Assembly (NCBI GenBank): GCA_049976205.1
Contig: JBMFIR010000019.1
Location: 1-26,033 of the forward strand
Reading direction: 5' to 3'
DNA: 26,033 nt
Origin: WYEN01 sp049976205
Lineage (GTDB): Archaea; Thermoproteota; Thermoprotei_A; Sulfolobales; AG1
This document shows positions 1-7,687 of this stretch, piece by piece; positions within the stretch are counted from its first letter, which is position 1, and the number at the start of each line of letters is the position of its first letter. The translations under genes were made by a program, and so were the position numbers. Under the pieces are notes generated by a model. That model ran no database searches and was not told the origin of the DNA. It saw only the letters and a list, made by a program, of their open reading frames with translations.

Positions 1-41
1 CTGATTAAAAGAAGTTAGATTAAATCTTTAAAAAATAAAGG

Positions 42-1193
42 TTATCTTCTTAAGAATCCAATTGCTCCAATAATTAATACTGCTACTCCCAGTACTATTA
101 GCGCTGTCTGGATAGCTGATAGAGCATTGTTAATATTCTCAAAGTTCTTATTAATTGAATTCACTAAAGAATTCAGTTTATTATTAAGATCTGAATTTAT
201 ACTATTTACAATGCTGTCAATTTTCTTATTAGTGTTGTCTATATTAGTATTTAGTTGAGCAACAGTATCTCTCATACTAGCTGAGTAACTACTAAGTGTC
301 TTAGCTAGTGTACCTAAACCATCATTGAGAGTCTTTATTGATTCTGCAAGTGAGGTTACTGACCTAGATAAGGAGTCTACTGAAGCATTCAAAGTGTCTA
401 AACGTGCCCCCACATCATTAAGTTTATTACTTACATCAGAGAAGTAGGAGGACATTAGCAATAGAGCGTCTGCACTAACTTTCTCTGATCCTGTGGCAAC
501 ATCTGTGTATATCCCAAGTGCCTTATCGACGTCTCCGAGAACATATAATGTTTCATCAGCTTTAGATAATGATTCTGATAATTGATCTAGTCTATTTCTA
601 AGATCTGTTGGTATCGATAATCCAAGGCTTTGGAGAACACCAAATAATGTCTTAGCTCTCTCTAAGCTTAGATATGCCTGAGACCTCTTCAACTCCACTG
701 TGGTGTGATCTAATATTGTCACAGTGAATCTGAAGACCTTCGTTAAGTCATAGGTCTCATTACCTATTCTAGCTAGACCAGTAGTATAAACAGTCAGTGT
801 TGCTGGTCCAGGGGATAAACCAAATGACACAGGTACTCGAACCACGAGTAAACGAGATACAGTATATGACTCGTTATCAACAGTAACCGTGATAGGAGCC
901 GTTAGAGTTACTAAGGTCATGCTTAGATTCTGTGTTAATCCGCCTGACGATAATGTGACGTATCCTGACGCTGACACAAGAGAAGTTCCTGGTGGCAGAT
1001 AGAGGTAAGCAACTACCTCAATAACCTGGTACCCTCTGTAAACAACTGTTGAGGAAATAGTGGCTTTGATGAAGGTTGGTGTCTCTTGAGAATATACTGG
1101 TGCTACTAGCGATAACTCTTTTACTGAGACTATAAGTATTGATATAAGTAGAATAGTGAGTAGCATATATTTTGTGCTTGATCTGATCTTCAT
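42..1193 (-). CDS. Secreted coiled-coil surface protein with C-terminal membrane anchor (S-layer-stalk-like)
   Basis: I do not recognise a named family. The reading frame can start at a TTG at 1211, but I chose the ATG at 1193: it is preceded by GGTG six bases upstream and opens a typical signal sequence (MKIRSSTKY followed by a run of L/I/V). After the signal come a beta-rich extracellular part (about residues 37-165), a helical part (about 170-240), then about 100 residues with heptad-spaced L/V/I (recurring SxxxLxxSV and LNxxI units). A single TM helix ends in FLRR. Four N-glycosylation sequons (NLS, NES, NET, NAS) support an outside location. This layout of secreted head, coiled-coil stalk and C-terminal anchor is that of crenarchaeal S-layer anchoring proteins such as SlaB. 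That role is inferred from architecture only, not from homology. Confidence 0.6.
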   Translation of the reverse strand: MKIRSSTKYMLLTILLISILIVSVKELSLVAPVYSQETPTFIKATISSTVVYRGYQVIEVVAYLYLPPGTSLVSASGYVTLSSGGLTQNLSMTLVTLTAPITVTVDNESYTVSRLLVVRVPVSFGLSPGPATLTVYTTGLARIGNETYDLTKVFRFTVTILDHTTVELKRSQAYLSLERAKTLFGVLQSLGLSIPTDLRNRLDQLSESLSKADETLYVLGDVDKALGIYTDVATGSEKVSADALLLMSSYFSDVSNKLNDVGARLDTLNASVDSLSRSVTSLAESIKTLNDGLGTLAKTLSSYSASMRDTVAQLNTNIDNTNKKIDSIVNSINSDLNNKLNSLVNSINKNFENINNALSAIQTALIVLGVAVLIIGAIGFLRR

Positions 1194-1228
1194 AAAATGC
1201 ACCGTCAACAATTATTATGTTATTGAAG

Positions 1229-1236
1229 CTTATAAG
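1229..1236. promoter_or_regulatory. Palindromic TATA box shared by divergent genes
   Basis: CTTATAAG is a perfect 8-base palindrome in the short gap between the two divergent membrane-protein genes. On the + strand it lies about 25 bases before the ATG at 1256, so that mRNA would be leaderless or nearly so. On the - strand it predicts a start near 1207, leaving a leader of about 14 bases that contains the GGTG ribosome site of the coiled-coil gene. One TBP site could therefore serve both directions. This is inferred from spacing only. Confidence 0.5.
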
Positions 1237-1255
1237 TTATGCACTTATTTTTTAG

Positions 1256-1786
1256 ATGTGTATCATGTATAAATATACTAAAGAAATAATTAGAAAAAAC
1301 ATAGTGTTGTTCATAGGAGTATTGTTAATAGCTTCATCAATTATTTTCATAATAGCTTCATCATATAGAGAATATGTGAATATTTCAAAGAGCATAAACA
1401 TAGACCTTAGCAAAGAGCTTTTAGCAACTATAAGTGATCTTCTCAACGAGAGATACATCGCTGAAACTGTGAATGGTTCTATGCTTATCATAAATCCCTG
1501 CAACACTTCTTTACATGTCTCAGTATATATGGGCAGAAACTATACTGAGTATATCATTGATCCAGGCTCAAAACAATTATTAAATAACACATATCTTGAA
1601 ACATTAATTAAAATTGATCAAGTCCCAAAATGCGTAATGACCATAGAGCTCAACATAACATATTTAAGATACCCACTAGCATATCTAAGTTTTATCGCAT
1701 TTATTCTAGTAGCATCAGGATCAATAATGATCTTTAGATACATGTTAGTAAGAGCTAGAGAAATTACTAGAGCTCATAACACCTAA
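1256..1786 (+). CDS. Two-TM membrane protein with glycosylatable extracellular domain
   Basis: No family is recognised. The protein has one TM helix near residues 15-34, an extracytoplasmic domain of roughly 105 residues, and a second TM near 143-163 followed by a basic tail (MLVRAREITRAHN). That domain holds two cysteines, one in NPCNTS and one in PKCVMT, which could form a disulfide, and about six N-glycosylation sequons (NIS, NGS, NTS, NYT, NNT, NIT). Such density suggests a heavily glycosylated outward-facing domain. The ATG at 1256 would be leaderless from the TATA box at 1229-1236; an alternative ATG lies at 1265, and neither has a clear ribosome site. It is divergent from the coiled-coil surface protein, so a common cell-envelope role is plausible but unproven. 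Confidence 0.6.
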   Translation: MCIMYKYTKEIIRKNIVLFIGVLLIASSIIFIIASSYREYVNISKSINIDLSKELLATISDLLNERYIAETVNGSMLIINPCNTSLHVSVYMGRNYTEYIIDPGSKQLLNNTYLETLIKIDQVPKCVMTIELNITYLRYPLAYLSFIAFILVASGSIMIFRYMLVRAREITRAHNT

Positions 1787-1827
1787 TCTATTATTCTACA
1801 ACAGAGAATTCATCCGAGAAAGCAAAA

Positions 1828-1835
1828 TTTTAAAA
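1828..1835 (+). promoter_or_regulatory. TATA box of tRNA-Val
   Basis: TTTTAAAA lies about 27 bases upstream of the mature 5' end of the tRNA-Val gene. This is the expected archaeal TATA spacing for a tRNA with a very short 5' leader. Confidence 0.5.
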
Positions 1836-1858
1836 CAGTCTCAACAAAAAATCTTTTG

Positions 1859-1933
1859 GGGCCCGTCGTCTAGCCTGGTTAGGACGCCGCCCTGACGCGG
1901 CGGAGGTCCGGGGTTCAAGTCCCCGCGGGCCCA
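1859..1933 (+). tRNA. tRNA-Val (anticodon GAC)
   Basis: A full cloverleaf can be folded by hand. The acceptor is GGGCCCG/CGGGCCC, the D stem GTCT/GGAC, the anticodon stem CCGCC/GGCGG with loop CTGACGC (anticodon GAC at 1894-1896, reading GUC), and the T arm CGGGG-TTCAAGT-CCCCG. Position 73 is A. There is no encoded CCA and no intron. The very high GC content of the stems against AT-rich flanks is typical of a hyperthermophile. Confidence 0.96.
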
Positions 1934-1983
1934 TTAAATTAGGTGTGAATTAAATAATTTCTTAACACGTATCTTATTGAGGA

Positions 1984-2340
1984 GTGTATTTGGTTCCTCA
2001 TGGTCATAGGTGGGGTTGGAGACATCGTAGATTCTATGAGGAAGTTGATAGAGGGTGTTGTGAAGAGATTATTTATATTCCTGTTAAGGAGATCAGAGGA
2101 GTCTCTATAGAGGATGTTATTGAGATCTTTGATTATGAAATAGATCTTCTGAAAATGATATACTTAGATGGCTTAACTCTTGAAGATGCAGCCGCAAAAA
2201 TAGGTGTTTCTAAAGCAACTACTTGGAGAATAATTGAGAACGCTAGGGTCAAGATAATAAGAGCTCTTCACGAGAGGAAACCACTGAAACTAGTTTCATC
2301 TTCACAAGAAGCCTCAATAGAAGCAAAAGAAAATGCTTAA
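1984..2340 (+). CDS. DUF134 (UPF0251) family predicted DNA-binding protein
   Basis: A small predicted transcription regulator with a sigma70-region-4-like helix-turn-helix. The C-terminal half (residues about 40-95) carries the DUF134 pattern: an IPVKEIRGVS lead-in, then DYEIDLLKMIYLDGLTLEDAAAKIGVS, then TTWRIIENARVKI. The helix-turn-helix spans about residues 65-88. The N-terminus (HGHRWGWRHRRF) is basic and rich in His/Trp/Arg, and a CC pair sits at residues 25-26 in place of the usual N-terminal segment. The GTG start is the first possible codon after an in-frame TGA. An AT-rich element near 1950-1957 lies about 28 bases upstream, so translation is probably leaderless. The Trp-rich small gene follows 39 bases downstream, matching the usual DUF134/DUF5320 pairing. 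Target genes are unknown. Confidence 0.8.
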   Translation: MYLVPHGHRWGWRHRRFYEEVDRGCCEEIIYIPVKEIRGVSIEDVIEIFDYEIDLLKMIYLDGLTLEDAAAKIGVSKATTWRIIENARVKIIRALHERKPLKLVSSSQEASIEAKENA

Positions 2341-2344
2341 ATAC
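2338..2344 (+). promoter_or_regulatory. Promoter (TATA) and ribosome site of the Trp-rich small protein gene
   Basis: TTAAATA overlaps the stop codon of the DUF134 gene and lies about 38 bases before the ATG at 2380. This predicts a leader of about 14 bases holding GGTGA at 2369-2373, so the small gene probably has its own promoter and can be expressed apart from the regulator. Confidence 0.4.
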
Positions 2345-2379
2345 CTCTGAAACCTGTTTTAGTTAATTGGTGAGATGAG

Positions 2380-2643
2380 ATGTGGTGGATATGGTGGCGC
2401 TCTGGGGGACCTTGGATATCTCCTTACCCAGGCCATGGACCATGGAGATATCTACCACCTCCTATGAGACCAGGATGGCGTCTGTGGGCTCCGTGGAGCT
2501 ATACCTTGGGTTCTGTTCCTTGGATGAGTTACGAAGATGAGCTCAGATACCTAGAGGATCTGAAAAGATACATAACAGAGTATTTATTAAAAGAAATCGA
2601 TGCTAGAATTGATGAGTTAAAAAAGTTACTAGAGAAAAAATAA
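2380..2643 (+). CDS. Trp/Pro/Gly-rich small protein, DUF5320-like
   Basis: An 87-residue protein of two parts. Residues 1-50 hold ten tryptophans (starting MWWIWWRSGG) with many Pro, Gly and Arg and no obvious TM helix. Residues 50-87 form a charged amphipathic helix or coiled coil (DELRYLEDLKRYI, then IDELKKLLEKK). The layout of a low-complexity aromatic/glycine N-terminus plus a short coiled coil resembles DUF5320 proteins, which usually sit next to DUF134 genes, as here; in those the N-terminus is rich in Gly/Met rather than Trp. The ATG at 2380 has GGTGA six bases upstream, and an ATG at 2374 is out of frame. Function is unknown; the coiled coil suggests oligomerisation and the Trp-rich part possible membrane-surface or ligand contact. 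Confidence 0.65.
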   Translation: MWWIWWRSGGPWISPYPGHGPWRYLPPPMRPGWRLWAPWSYTLGSVPWMSYEDELRYLEDLKRYITEYLLKEIDARIDELKKLLEKK

Positions 2644-2663
2644 GTGATATTTAACCAGGATTT

Positions 2664-2748
2664 AAGATACGTGTTTTTAATGCTATGAAATTTTTATAGC
2701 ATTGAATTAATAAAGAGCATAATATCTTACGTATCTTCAAAGATCTTT
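2664..2748. repeat. Nested inverted repeats upstream of the nucleoside transporter operon
   Basis: The outer arms AAGATACGT (2664-2672) and ACGTATCTT (2729-2737) are perfectly complementary. Between them, ATGCTAT (2680-2686) and ATAGCAT (2696-2702) form a hairpin extendable to 2676-2706 with one or two G-T pairs. A perfect palindrome AAAGATCTTT follows at 2739-2748. TATCTT recurs at 2723-2728, 2732-2737 and 2790-2795, the last touching the TATA box, and inverted at 2664-2669. All but the last copy lie upstream of the predicted transcription start (about 2821), so operator sites are likelier than a leader RNA. This may also include the terminator of the preceding gene. Confidence 0.4.
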
Positions 2749-2793
2749 TTAATAGTAACATATTAATTTATTATAGAGTTTTGTTCTTATATC

Positions 2794-2828
2794 TTATAAA
2801 GCTATTCTCATAAACACATAATGGTGAT
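2794..2828 (+). promoter_or_regulatory. Promoter and ribosome site of the BMP-type transporter operon
   Basis: TTATAAA at 2794-2800 predicts a start near 2820-2822. GGTGAT at 2823-2828, four bases before the ATG at 2832, matches the archaeal anti-SD. The leader would be only about ten bases long. Confidence 0.5.
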
Positions 2829-2831
2829 ATA

Positions 2832-4100
2832 ATGAGTAGGGCACTTTCAAAAATTATGGCGGCCGCAATTATAGCTGTAATAATTATTGCTATAGTGGCT
2901 TTTTATGTATATTACACCTCACAAGAAGCACTTAAATCGGTCACGACTACTCCCATAGCATCTACTACAACCACTCAAAATGTTTCTAAGATCAAAGTCG
3001 CTGTATTATTTGATGTAGGTGGTAGAGGAGATCTTAGCTTCAACGATATGGCTGTTTTAGGAGCTGAGAAAGCTAAGAAGGATTTTGGTGTTGAGATCGA
3101 TTATCAAACGCCTAAGTCATTAAGTGATATGGTTCCTCTGCTTGAGAGTTTAAGTAAATCTGGTGAGTACAAACTCCTGATCCTAGTAGGGTTCCTATGG
3201 ACTTCTCCACTAAACGAGACAGCTGATAAGTATCCTAATCAGAAGTATGCGTTAATAGACTCAACCACCGGAGTCTATAGACCTAATGAGGCCGATTTCT
3301 TATTCAGGGAACAAGAAGTAGGTGCTCTAGTCGGTATTATCGCCTCTGGAATAGCTACTCAATTAGGTAGCAATAAAGTAGGTGCTGTCGCTGGTATGTC
3401 AATACCTCCACTATGGAAATTCCATATAGGCTACTTATTCGGGATAAAATACTTCGAGAAATACACAGGTAAGAAAATTGATCTTATATGGCAGTACACA
3501 GGAACCTTCACAGATACTCAGAAGGGATATCAAGCAGGTTGGCAAGAACTTGAGCAAGGAGCAACAGTTATTTATGGGTTAGCAGGATTAACGCACGTAG
3601 GAATGTTTAATGCTGTTATCGACTGGAATAAGCAGGGTAGAGGAAAAGCATTTGCCATAGGCCAAGACGCTAGCCAGGAATGGTACGCACCACAATATAT
3701 TCCTTTAAGTGGCTCTAAGAGAGTTGATGTAGCGGTCTATACTGCTATTAAGATGATTGTTGAGAATAAATGGACGCCTGGAATAATTTCATTAGGTGTG
3801 AAGGAAGGCGGTGTAGGTATATGGGATCTTGATGGAGTAAAGTACTTCGCAGAGATAGCGTACGAGACAGGTAAGTTAAAAGACTTAACACCTGATCAAG
3901 TAGTGAATATTGTTAATGAGACTAGAAATAAGTACATACCAAGTATATCGTGGGAGCTTGTAAATAAGTTGAAGAGCATGCTCGAGAAGGGAGAGATAGA
4001 GTTTAAGACACCGACTAGTGAAGCCGAATATAATGCAATAATAGCAGAGCTATTAAAAGGTAATTTAAATGCTGCATTATCTAAGGGGTCTGTGAATTAA
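2832..4100 (+). CDS. BMP/PnrA-family nucleoside-binding protein of an ABC importer
   Basis: Extracytoplasmic substrate-binding protein of the basic membrane protein (BMP/Med/PnrA) family, whose studied members bind purine or other nucleosides. An N-terminal membrane segment (residues about 8-28) without a lipobox cysteine is followed by a Ser/Thr-rich linker (about 37-48, TTTPIASTTTT), as usual for archaeal binding proteins tethered by an uncleaved or late-cleaved anchor. Family marks are GGRGDLSFND (63-72), the GFLWTSPLNETADKYP segment with ALIDS after it, and the PPLWKFHIGYLFGIKY segment. Length (422 residues) is slightly above bacterial members. It is the first gene of the operon, separated from the ATPase gene by 107 bases of AT-rich hairpins. 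Substrate is inferred from the family; nucleoside is more likely than sugar. Confidence 0.85.
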   Translation: MSRALSKIMAAAIIAVIIIAIVAFYVYYTSQEALKSVTTTPIASTTTTQNVSKIKVAVLFDVGGRGDLSFNDMAVLGAEKAKKDFGVEIDYQTPKSLSDMVPLLESLSKSGEYKLLILVGFLWTSPLNETADKYPNQKYALIDSTTGVYRPNEADFLFREQEVGALVGIIASGIATQLGSNKVGAVAGMSIPPLWKFHIGYLFGIKYFEKYTGKKIDLIWQYTGTFTDTQKGYQAGWQELEQGATVIYGLAGLTHVGMFNAVIDWNKQGRGKAFAIGQDASQEWYAPQYIPLSGSKRVDVAVYTAIKMIVENKWTPGIISLGVKEGGVGIWDLDGVKYFAEIAYETGKLKDLTPDQVVNIVNETRNKYIPSISWELVNKLKSMLEKGEIEFKTPTSEAEYNAIIAELLKGNLNAALSKGSVN

Positions 4101-4113
4101 GTCACTATAATAA

Positions 4114-4153
4114 AAATAATTATTATTTAAGGAATAATTCAGTTTTTAATTCC
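4114..4153 (+). repeat. AT-rich hairpins between binding-protein and ATPase genes
   Basis: AAATAAT-T-ATTATTT (4114-4128) is a perfect inverted repeat. GGAAT (4131-4135) can pair with ATTCC (4149-4153). They fill the gap after the binding-protein stop codon, where transport operons often carry an mRNA-stabilising or attenuating structure. No strong GGTGA precedes the ATPase start at 4208. Confidence 0.35.
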
Positions 4154-4207
4154 CATCTAAATTTTTATTGAGACATGTTTTAGAGTAAATAAGAATGTTG
4201 ATCTTCT

Positions 4208-5725
4208 ATGGATAAGAAAGTAATTATTGAGATGAGAGGTATCGAAAAGATATATCCAGATGGGCAATATGCTCTCAGAGGAGTGGATCTAGATATTTAT
4301 GAAGGAGAGATCCACGGATTATTAGGCGAGAATGGAGCAGGTAAAACAACTCTTATGAGAATCTTATATGGGGAGATCAAGCCTACGAAAGGGATCATAA
4401 GGATCAGGGGAAGAGTAGTTAGATTCAATGGTCCATGGGACGCTATTAGACATGGAATTGGGATGGTATATCAACATTTCTCTCTTGTGCCATCACTAAC
4501 TGTTTTAGAGAATCTCTATCTATCATTACTACCTATGAGAAGGAAGATCACATCTAGGCAAGTGAGAGATTTGGCAGAAAAGTTTAGTGGTATTCTCAAT
4601 ATAAAAATTCCTTACAATGATTACGTAGATGATCTCCCTGTTGGTGTGCAGCAGAAGATCGAGATATTAAAGATTCTTATGAGAGGAGCTAAAATACTTA
4701 TTCTTGATGAACCAACATCTGTTCTGAACCCGCTGGAGACAACCGAGCTTTTCAGGATGTTAAAGAGATTAAGAGATGATGGATACACTATAATTTACAT
4801 AACGCATAAGCTGAGAGAAGTGATGGAGTTAACGGATAGAGTAACGGTTCTTCGAAGAGGTGAGGTAGCTGGTCGAGTTCTTACTAAGGAGACATCAGAA
4901 AGAGAGCTCGCCTTAATGATGGTTCAAGGAGAGATTCTGGAATTAACAAAAAGGTCGGGAGTGAATAGATCTTATGATAAAAATATTGTATTAGAGGTGA
5001 AAGATGTCTGGGTCAAGGATCATAGAGGATTGGATGTCTTAAAAGGAATTTCTCTAGATATTAAGAGAGGAGAGATCTTAGGCATTGCGGGTGTTCAGGG
5101 AAATGGTCAAGTTGAGTTAGCTGAGACATTAGTTGGTGTAAGAAGAGTTTATAGAGGAAGAATTATTTTCAAGGGTATTGACGTAACTAACAAAAAACCT
5201 ATAGAAAGATATAGAATGGGTTTATCATATATACCAGACTCAAGATCAGTAGGTTTAGTATATGGAATGAATCTTCTCGAGAATTATATTTTAACAAAAA
5301 TAAATGAGTACACAAATAAACTAGGTCTCATAAACTGGGGTAAGGTAAAGCTAGATCTTATCAAAAGTATTGAGGAATATAATATAATTACGAGAGCTCT
5401 AGACACTGATGTGAGGTTTTTGAGTGGAGGAAATCAGCAAAAAATCCTTTTAGCTAGAGAACTCAGTAAAAAACCTGATCTATTGATTGTTTCAGAACCT
5501 ACTCACGGTCTTGACATAGCATCAACTAATTTCGTTAGGAGGAAATTATTAGAATACAAAGAGTCTGGGAGATCAATTCTACTAATATCAACAGATCTCG
5601 ATGAAATATTTGAGTTAAGCGAGAGGATCGCTGTTATCAATGAAGGAAAAATAGTATATGTGGGTTATCCAAATGAATTAACATCAGAGAAACTGGGACT
5701 ATTGATGGGAGGATTACATGGCTAG
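4208..5725 (+). CDS. Nucleoside ABC importer, double ATP-binding protein (NupO/RbsA type)
   Basis: Cytoplasmic energy-coupling subunit with two fused ABC domains. Domain 1 has Walker A GENGAGKT (40-47), Q-loop VYQHF (87-91), a variant signature LPVGVQQK (143-150), Walker B ILILDEPT (163-170) and switch His200. Domain 2 starts near residue 258. Its P-loop is degenerate (GVQGNGQVEL, no GKT), its signature LSGGNQQK (405-412) is canonical, its Walker B is LLIVSEPT, and the switch His is replaced in STDLDE. One competent and one degenerate site is normal for the sugar/nucleoside (CUT2-like) class. The 505-residue length is typical. The next gene overlaps its 3' end by eight bases, indicating translational coupling within the operon. 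Confidence 0.92.
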   Translation: MDKKVIIEMRGIEKIYPDGQYALRGVDLDIYEGEIHGLLGENGAGKTTLMRILYGEIKPTKGIIRIRGRVVRFNGPWDAIRHGIGMVYQHFSLVPSLTVLENLYLSLLPMRRKITSRQVRDLAEKFSGILNIKIPYNDYVDDLPVGVQQKIEILKILMRGAKILILDEPTSVLNPLETTELFRMLKRLRDDGYTIIYITHKLREVMELTDRVTVLRRGEVAGRVLTKETSERELALMMVQGEILELTKRSGVNRSYDKNIVLEVKDVWVKDHRGLDVLKGISLDIKRGEILGIAGVQGNGQVELAETLVGVRRVYRGRIIFKGIDVTNKKPIERYRMGLSYIPDSRSVGLVYGMNLLENYILTKINEYTNKLGLINWGKVKLDLIKSIEEYNIITRALDTDVRFLSGGNQQKILLARELSKKPDLLIVSEPTHGLDIASTNFVRRKLLEYKESGRSILLISTDLDEIFELSERIAVINEGKIVYVGYPNELTSEKLGLLMGGLHG

Positions 5726-6767
5726 GGGTATTTTTAATCAATTATTTATTAAAGAAATATATAACAAAATCTCATATCTGATAAGGTCATTAGCTGAGTC
5801 AGCCATAGCTCTCCTCTTAGCATTCCTAGTAGATACCTTATTTCTCTTATCTCTAGGCTATGATTTGCATATCATATTCAGGATCTTTGGAACACTATTT
5901 GTTACAGGCTACTCGGATCTTAATTACTTATTTATTAAGAGTAGCCCCTATATTGCCACGGGATTAGCATTTTCCATACCTATGCTTGTAGGAATATTCA
6001 ATATAGGTGGCGAGGGTCAACTCTACATAGGTGCTCTCACAGCATTAATTATCTCGTATGTCACTAAGAGCTCGGCACTCTCTATTCTCGCGGGTTCGTT
6101 GGCTGGTGCTTTTCTCGGTCTGTTAATCATACTAGGGAGAGTATATAGAAACATCAATGAGGTGGTTTCAGCTATAATGCTTAATTGGATAATGTATTAT
6201 CTAGTAGCATATATAATAACTTCTTATATATATGATCCTTACGCACCTTATCAATCAAGACCTGCTCCTTCAGAAGCTACGATAGGATCTCTTCAAATGT
6301 TCATATACTCAGTATCTATTGCGATACTTATATACATAGTTCTTTATTACACTGCCATAGGCTACAGGATCCGAGTTATCGGTAAATCATATAAGGCGGC
6401 ACTATACGCCGGGTTCTCACCTTCTAGAGAGATTATTTACTCAATGATTATTGGTGGCGGCTTAGCTGGTTTTGGCGGATCATTAATACCACTAGGGATT
6501 AGACCATATGTTATTGATAACACAATGTCTGTCCTATATGGAATAGGTTTTTTAGGTATTGGTATTGGTTTGTTAGGAAGAAATAATCCTATTGGAATAA
6601 TACTTGCCTCATTATTTATCTCTGGATTAGTCATTGGTGGAGAAAACGTTGAGAGATTAACTGGTGTAGCACCTGAGATTGTTGATGTAATTATTGGTGT
6701 AGTTATTATTAGTTTAGCTATGCCTAGAGTATATAGATTACTTGTAAGAAGAGGTGTTTTTCAATGA
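5718..6767 (+). CDS. Nucleoside ABC importer permease 1 (NupP/YufP-like)
   Basis: Integral membrane permease of the branched-chain-type family (BPD_transp_2), with about eight to ten hydrophobic segments. The conserved NIGGEGQLYIG motif (95-105) lies after the third predicted TM segment and is diagnostic of the BMP-associated nucleoside permeases. A cytoplasmic coupling segment is visible near GYRIRVIGKSYKAALYAGFSP. It overlaps the ATPase gene by eight bases and the second permease gene by four (ATGA), so the three are translated as one unit and probably form a heterodimeric channel. Length (349 residues) is usual. Nucleoside specificity is inferred from the family and operon. Confidence 0.9.
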   Translation: MARGIFNQLFIKEIYNKISYLIRSLAESAIALLLAFLVDTLFLLSLGYDLHIIFRIFGTLFVTGYSDLNYLFIKSSPYIATGLAFSIPMLVGIFNIGGEGQLYIGALTALIISYVTKSSALSILAGSLAGAFLGLLIILGRVYRNINEVVSAIMLNWIMYYLVAYIITSYIYDPYAPYQSRPAPSEATIGSLQMFIYSVSIAILIYIVLYYTAIGYRIRVIGKSYKAALYAGFSPSREIIYSMIIGGGLAGFGGSLIPLGIRPYVIDNTMSVLYGIGFLGIGIGLLGRNNPIGIILASLFISGLVIGGENVERLTGVAPEIVDVIIGVVIISLAMPRVYRLLVRRGVFQ

Positions 6768-7687
6768 TAGAAGATCTGCTTGTGATATTATCAATGACAA
6801 CCACATCAATGACACCTATATTGCTAGCATCTGTTGGAGAGATCCTTACAGAAAGATCTGGCGTAGTTAATATTGGAATAGAAGGAATATTTATACTATC
6901 TTCATTTATAGCGACTTTAGCAACATTCTATATTGGAGATCCTTATATAGGGCTTCTACTAGGCGTTTTAATAGGTTTTTTATCAGGCCTTACACACGGT
7001 GTCCTAGCAGTTTATTTAAGAGCTGATCAAATAATTATGGGAGTAGGCTATAACCTACTAGCATACGGTCTCGCTGTAGTTGGTTTAGTAGCTGTATGGA
7101 GTAGTCACGGAGCCTCGCCAACGCTACCGGAAAAAACAGGCTTCATATCATTCTATGTAGGTAAACAGTTAATAATAATTCAACCACTAGCTATTGTGGC
7201 TGTAGGATTAGCTATTTTGATGTGGTATGTTTTGGAAAAGACTTCACTAGGTCTGAGAATAAAGGCGTGTGGCGAAGATCCTAGATCAGCAGAGGCTAAT
7301 GGTGTGAATGTGTATATGATAAGGATCTTAGCAACATCTATAGGAGGAGCATTAGCAGGTTTAGGAGGAGCTTATTTAACTGTTTCATGGATTGGGCAAT
7401 TCACAAGATCTATTTCAGCAGGGAGAGGATTTATAGCGTTAGCTAATGTAGCTTTTAGCAATTGGAATCCTCTGACTGCTATATTAGGTGCTTTAATATT
7501 CGGGTTTTTTGATGTATTATCTCTCTACATACCTATTAAACTTAGCTTATTGTACGGCGTAGTTCTCTCATCGCAGAATTACTTGTTTTTAACAATACCT
7601 TATGTAGCTACATTAATTGTCGTAGCTTTTATCTCTAAAAGAATTAGGATGCCTCGGTCACTTGGTCAAGTATATATCAAGGAGTAG
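6764..7687 (+). CDS. Nucleoside ABC importer permease 2 (NupQ/YufQ-like)
   Basis: Second membrane subunit of the importer. It carries the family motif NIGIEGIF (36-43), a QIIMGVGYNLLAYG segment, and the coupling segment SLGLRIKACGEDPRSAEANGVN that touches the ATPase. At 307 residues it is of normal length for the shorter partner permease. Its ATG lies in an ATGA overlap with the first permease. Its stop codon (7685-7687) runs into a hairpin followed by a short T tract, and its last 11 bases overlap the 3' end of a convergent gene on the other strand. Confidence 0.9.
   Translation: MIEDLLVILSMTTTSMTPILLASVGEILTERSGVVNIGIEGIFILSSFIATLATFYIGDPYIGLLLGVLIGFLSGLTHGVLAVYLRADQIIMGVGYNLLAYGLAVVGLVAVWSSHGASPTLPEKTGFISFYVGKQLIIIQPLAIVAVGLAILMWYVLEKTSLGLRIKACGEDPRSAEANGVNVYMIRILATSIGGALAGLGGAYLTVSWIGQFTRSISAGRGFIALANVAFSNWNPLTAILGALIFGFFDVLSLYIPIKLSLLYGVVLSSQNYLFLTIPYVATLIVVAFISKRIRMPRSLGQVYIKE

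Noticed and set aside
1252..1506. An 84-codon - strand open frame
   Set aside because: Antisense shadow of the two-TM membrane protein gene, with no start signal and hydrophobicity mirrored from the real gene.
2664..2748. Riboswitch ahead of the nucleoside importer
   Set aside because: The predicted transcription start (about 2821) is downstream of the structure, the stems are AT-rich for a hyperthermophile, and no known purine-riboswitch core was seen.
4208..7687. Simple-sugar (ribose-type) importer
   Set aside because: The double ATPase alone would allow it, but the BMP-type binding protein and NIGGEGQ/NIGIEG permeases point to the nucleoside branch.
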